The position numbers and the translations under genes are program-made. Below the pieces are notes generated by a model. The model did not search any database and was not told where the DNA came from. It was given only the letters and a program-made list of their open reading frames with translations. Shown one piece after another: positions 32,873 to 35,590 of a stretch of 35,590 bases of DNA; position 1 is the stretch's first letter, and each line of letters begins with the position of its first letter. Source of the stretch: Acidimicrobiia bacterium (GTDB lineage Bacteria; Actinomycetota; Acidimicrobiia; Spongiisociales; ZC4RG35); assembly GCA_025922945.1 (NCBI GenBank), contig JAICGW010000015.1, positions 1-35,590 on the forward strand. Reading direction: 5' to 3'.

Positions 32873-34009
32873 ATGCTCAAGGGAGGCTCGGCTCGTGCCG
32901 AAAAACCGGGGGTGGAGTGGAGGAGTCGAACTTTCGTTGTGGCCGTCGCTGCCCTGGTTGCGCTCGTAGCCTCGCCTGTCTCCGCCGAGGAAGCATTTGT
33001 TCCCGGACAGCCCTTCGATCCCAGCCAGATCGTCTTCCCGGTGGTTGGCGGCCCGACCTTTTTCATAGACGACTTCTACCAGCCCCGGTCGGGAGGACGG
33101 ACCCACGGTGCGACCGACATCATGACCGGCGGAGTCAAGGGGTGGCCGGTGGTGGCGGCGGCGGACGGCGTGGTTACCTGGATCGGCTCTACCTGCTGCT
33201 ATCTGGCGCTCGATCACGGCGGTGGCTATGAGACCTGGTACATCCACCTCAACAACGACACTGCCGGAACCGACGACGGTCAGGGTTGGGGCATTGCCGT
33301 AACCGAGGGGACGGTGGTCGCCAAGGGGCAGTTGATCGGTTGGGTCGGCGACAGCGGAAATGCCGAGAGCGTCGGACCCCACCTCCATTTCGAGATTCGG
33401 CTCAACGACTCACCAGTCAATCCGTATCCGCATCTTCTCAACGCCCCTCGTCTTCTGAGCCCCGGCGGGACGTATGTCACTCCGACAGCCAACACTTTCA
33501 CCGACGATGACGGGAACCCCCACGAAGCCAACATCGAAAAGCTGTACGAGAACGGCATCACCATTGGATGTGCTCCGGGCCGCTATTGCCCCCTCCAGAC
33601 GTTGAGCCGGGGACAGATCGCGCTGTTCATCTTTCGGCTCTTGAACCTCTCCCCCACCACTAACGACTATTACGACGACGACAATGGGTCGCCCTACGAA
33701 GTGGCGGCCAACTCCATCACTGCTAGCGGTATCGGATTTGGCTGCAGAGAGAGGAATTTCTGCGAGGACGACGCCCTTCCCCGCGAGCAAATGGCCGAGC
33801 TCTTGGTTCGAACCTTTCACCTCCCGGCATCGTCGACCGACTATTTCGACGACGACAATGGCTCGGCCTTCCAGGCGTCGATCAACGCCCTCCGCCAGGC
33901 GGGGATCACGATTGGGTGCGATCCCGACGATGACGCTAAGTACTGTCCAATTCGATCTCTCACCCGCGACGAGATGGCAACTTTCTTTGTAAGAGCAATG
34001 GGGCTGTAG
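32873..34009 (+). CDS. Secreted M23 peptidase-like protein with three SLH-like repeats
   Basis: 378 residues from the ATG at 32873, with GGAGGGGG just upstream. Signal peptide to about residue 38 (FVVAVAALVALVASPVSA). Residues ~45-200 form a LytM/M23 domain with zinc ligands THGATD (His78, Asp82) and PHLHF (His170, His172), so it may cut cell-wall cross-links. Residues ~205-378 contain three ~60-residue SLH-like repeats with the pattern F-D-D-D-N, ENGITIGC ... YCP ... LSRGQIALFIFRLL; repeat two is degenerate (FCEDDALPREQ). Paired cysteines in each repeat suggest disulfides outside the cell. This repeat style is frequent in Acidimicrobiia-like genomes and probably holds the enzyme to the envelope. 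Confidence 0.88.
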   Translation: MLKGGSARAEKPGVEWRSRTFVVAVAALVALVASPVSAEEAFVPGQPFDPSQIVFPVVGGPTFFIDDFYQPRSGGRTHGATDIMTGGVKGWPVVAAADGVVTWIGSTCCYLALDHGGGYETWYIHLNNDTAGTDDGQGWGIAVTEGTVVAKGQLIGWVGDSGNAESVGPHLHFEIRLNDSPVNPYPHLLNAPRLLSPGGTYVTPTANTFTDDDGNPHEANIEKLYENGITIGCAPGRYCPLQTLSRGQIALFIFRLLNLSPTTNDYYDDDNGSPYEVAANSITASGIGFGCRERNFCEDDALPREQMAELLVRTFHLPASSTDYFDDDNGSAFQASINALRQAGITIGCDPDDDAKYCPIRSLTRDEMATFFVRAMGL

Positions 34010-34023
34010 TCGGTCTGAGAACC

Positions 34024-34068
34024 AAAAAAAGCAGCCGGGCGTCTAAGCGAAGTGAGCGCCCTGGCAGC
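34024..34068 (-). terminator. Leftward intrinsic terminator downstream of the M23 gene
   Basis: GCCGGGCG (34034-34041) pairs with CGCCC-T-GGC (34057-34065), with one bulged base and additional outer pairs (34031-34032 with 34067-34068). On the minus strand the hairpin is followed by seven T (A-run 34024-34030). No leftward gene ends here, so its purpose is unclear; for rightward transcription only the hairpin would act. Confidence 0.5.
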
Positions 34069-34077
34069 CAACAAGAG

Positions 34078-34590
34078 ATGATGGCCATCGACACCGGCGA
34101 GATTCCGGTAGTCCGGATGCAGGAGTCCTCCTTCGAGGCCTTCTACCGCACCCATCGCCAGCACATCTTTCGGGCTCTGGCGCTGACCTTGGGCAATCGA
34201 GAACTGGCGGCGGAGGCGGTAGACGAGGCGATGACTCGCACCTATCAGCACTGGCGCGCTGTCTCGAGCTTCGACAACCAAGCCGGCTGGACCTATCGGG
34301 TGGGTCTCAACTGGGCTCGATCGAGGCTCCGCAAGCGCAAACGAGAAGTTCTCGCCGATCAGGTTCCTGAACGTTCGACCGAGGTCAGCTTCACCGACCC
34401 CGACCTCGACCGAGCGGTCAAGTCGCTGCCTTTGGATGCACGGGCGGTAGTAGTCCTTCGTCATTATCTCGACTGGAGCACCGATGATGTGGCGCGCGCC
34501 CTGGGGATCAGGCCGGGCACGGTGAAAAGCCGGCTGCACCGAGCCATGGGGGAACTGCGGCAGCAATTGGGGATGAAACATGAGGCTTGA
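34078..34590 (+). CDS. ECF-type (SigE-like) RNA polymerase sigma factor
   Basis: 170 residues; ATG at 34078 or the adjacent ATG at 34081. Region 2 lies about 18-85 (SFEAFYRTHRQHIFRALALTLG, then the -10-recognition helix near AGWTYRVGLNWARSRLRKRK) and region 4 about 105-160 (SLPLDARAVVVLRHYLDWSTDDVARALGI and GTVKSRLHRAMGEL, the helix-turn-helix). It overlaps the start of a membrane protein by 11 bases, the usual arrangement of an ECF sigma factor and its partner. AAGAG directly upstream is a modest ribosome-binding site. Confidence 0.88.
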   Translation: MMAIDTGEIPVVRMQESSFEAFYRTHRQHIFRALALTLGNRELAAEAVDEAMTRTYQHWRAVSSFDNQAGWTYRVGLNWARSRLRKRKREVLADQVPERSTEVSFTDPDLDRAVKSLPLDARAVVVLRHYLDWSTDDVARALGIRPGTVKSRLHRAMGELRQQLGMKHEA

Positions 34591-35590
34591 GGATCGAATC
34601 AGAAACGAATTGCATGACACTGCCGAGCGGCTGGCGCTCGACCCCGGCGAGTACCGGCGGGCGATCGAGACCGCCCAGCGCCGTCGCCAGCGACGGATTA
34701 TCGGCGCCCTTTCGGGAATGGTCCTCGTCGCCGGGCTGGTCGTAATCGTGCTTGCCCTCCGCCCCGGCGACGACGTGGTCGTCGCCCCCTCGTCGACCAC
34801 AGCTCCCGCCACCACCGCTCCCAGCCCGACGACAACCGCCCTTCCTGTCGTCTCGGCGGGAGCGGCGGTGGTGGCTGCGGGCCCGGCGGGAATCTCGTGG
34901 ACCGAGCTTGGCGCCGACGGGACCAGCGGCGTCCTCGAGAGCGACCCCTTCTACGAAGCCATCTCCTGGGTGGCGAGCGATGGTGAAGGCGGCCTGGTCT
35001 TCACGCACGAGGTCAGCCCCCTTCCCTGGGATCAGGGCACGCTGCTCTGGTTGCCTGCCGGCGAACCGGCTCCTCGACCGGTTACCGCTCCCCCCGCCCA
35101 AGGGATGATCACGCCCATCGGAGTCGACAGCGGTCGCCTTTATTACCGGCTCGACTCACAGGGGATGAGCGAAGTCATCGGCGTCGACCTCGACGGGCAA
35201 AACCAGGAGGTGTTGATTCCCTCCACCCAAGAGCTGCTCGCCGCCTCGCTGGACGGCGCCGTTCTGGCAGTGGTCCGTGGTGTCGATTGCACCCAGATCG
35301 ATCTATTCATGACCGTCGACGGTCATCAGATGCCAGATGGTCTTTCTGAGTGTTATCCCGCCTCCATAACTGATGTCGCCCTCAGCGGTAATTCGCTGTA
35401 CGTGCTCGAAGACGGATCCGATGGGCGCGTCTTGCGGCACCTCACGACTTCCGGCGAAGATTTAGGGGCGAGCCCGGTCGAGGGCTGGCAGATCGAGGCT
35501 CTCGACCCGAGCACAGTGGCGGTCGGTGGAACCACCATCTGGGTCGGCGACTTCAGCGGCGACTCTTTCGTTCCCGAGACCGAGATCGAA
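34580..35590 (+). CDS. One-TM protein with external beta-propeller-like domain, sigma-factor partner (3' end cut off)
   Basis: 337 codons are visible to the window edge without a stop. MRLEDRIRNELHDTAERLALD opens a ~45-residue cytoplasmic segment, followed by a hydrophobic helix (IIGALSGMVLVAGLVVIVLAL, ~47-67), a Thr/Pro/Ala linker (~75-95), and a long external domain with blade-like units (GGLVFTHE, GRLYYRLDSQGMSEVIGVDLDG, NSLYVLEDGSDGRVLRHL) that suggests a beta-propeller. The ATG lies inside the sigma gene's last codons, so the two are coupled; the cytoplasmic part may bind the sigma factor. It lacks a classical zinc anti-sigma motif. Confidence 0.7.
   Translation, partial: MRLEDRIRNELHDTAERLALDPGEYRRAIETAQRRRQRRIIGALSGMVLVAGLVVIVLALRPGDDVVVAPSSTTAPATTAPSPTTTALPVVSAGAAVVAAGPAGISWTELGADGTSGVLESDPFYEAISWVASDGEGGLVFTHEVSPLPWDQGTLLWLPAGEPAPRPVTAPPAQGMITPIGVDSGRLYYRLDSQGMSEVIGVDLDGQNQEVLIPSTQELLAASLDGAVLAVVRGVDCTQIDLFMTVDGHQMPDGLSECYPASITDVALSGNSLYVLEDGSDGRVLRHLTTSGEDLGASPVEGWQIEALDPSTVAVGGTTIWVGDFSGDSFVPETEIE

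Overview
The window is GC-rich, tightly packed DNA with a strong C/G bias at third codon positions. It looks like a chromosomal segment from an actinobacterium, most likely of the Acidimicrobiia type. Supporting signs are the ilvB-ilvN-ilvC-leuA order, a NYN/PIN coiled-coil protein, a two-domain CDC48-like ATPase, a DEDDh exonuclease/GIY-YIG fusion, a secreted M23 protein with cysteine-bearing SLH-like repeats, many GTG/TTG starts, and several genes whose start lies exactly six bases after a TANNNT box (leaderless transcription). No tRNA, rRNA, CRISPR array, transposase or phage gene was seen.

Layout. 1-1837 (minus): a partial NDH-2-like flavoprotein behind a NYN-domain protein. 1824-6850 (plus): branched-chain amino acid operon, with a promoter, a short leader peptide carrying Ile-Leu-Val-Leu codons, a leader hairpin, an intrinsic terminator, then ilvB, ilvN, ilvC and leuA. 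A palindromic repeat element separates ilvB from ilvN. 6952-10216: a lipoprotein and two tandem CorC/HlyC-type CBS membrane proteins. 10281-12134 (minus): potassium transporter Kup. 12192-13247: leuB. 13244-18408 (minus): a tricorn-protease homologue broken by one in-frame TGA, a membrane-anchored alpha/beta hydrolase and a UspA/CBS protein. 18771-21901: an orphan PntA subunit, a nitroreductase, a one-TM protein and an ECF sigma factor. 21947-23590: a DNA-repair nuclease whose promoter spacer holds a perfect LexA (SOS) operator. 23613-29566: CDC48-like ATPase, membrane metalloprotease, TlpA-like lipoprotein and ABC exporter. 29563-32749 (minus): gatC-gatA-gatB. 32873-35590: M23/SLH-like secreted protein, a second ECF sigma factor and its overlapping membrane partner, which runs off the window.

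Most notable signals: (i) a leader-peptide attenuator in front of ilvB; (ii) an SOS box exactly between the -35 and -10 of the exonuclease/GIY-YIG gene; (iii) a 34-nt repeat (30/34 identical) present in opposite orientation between ilvB and ilvN and upstream of pntA; (iv) in-frame stops in the tricorn gene and at the head of the first sigma-factor gene; (v) a consistent leaderless promoter pattern. No wholly new multi-gene system could be demonstrated. The metalloprotease / thioredoxin-like lipoprotein / ABC exporter cluster is the least characterised group of linked genes.
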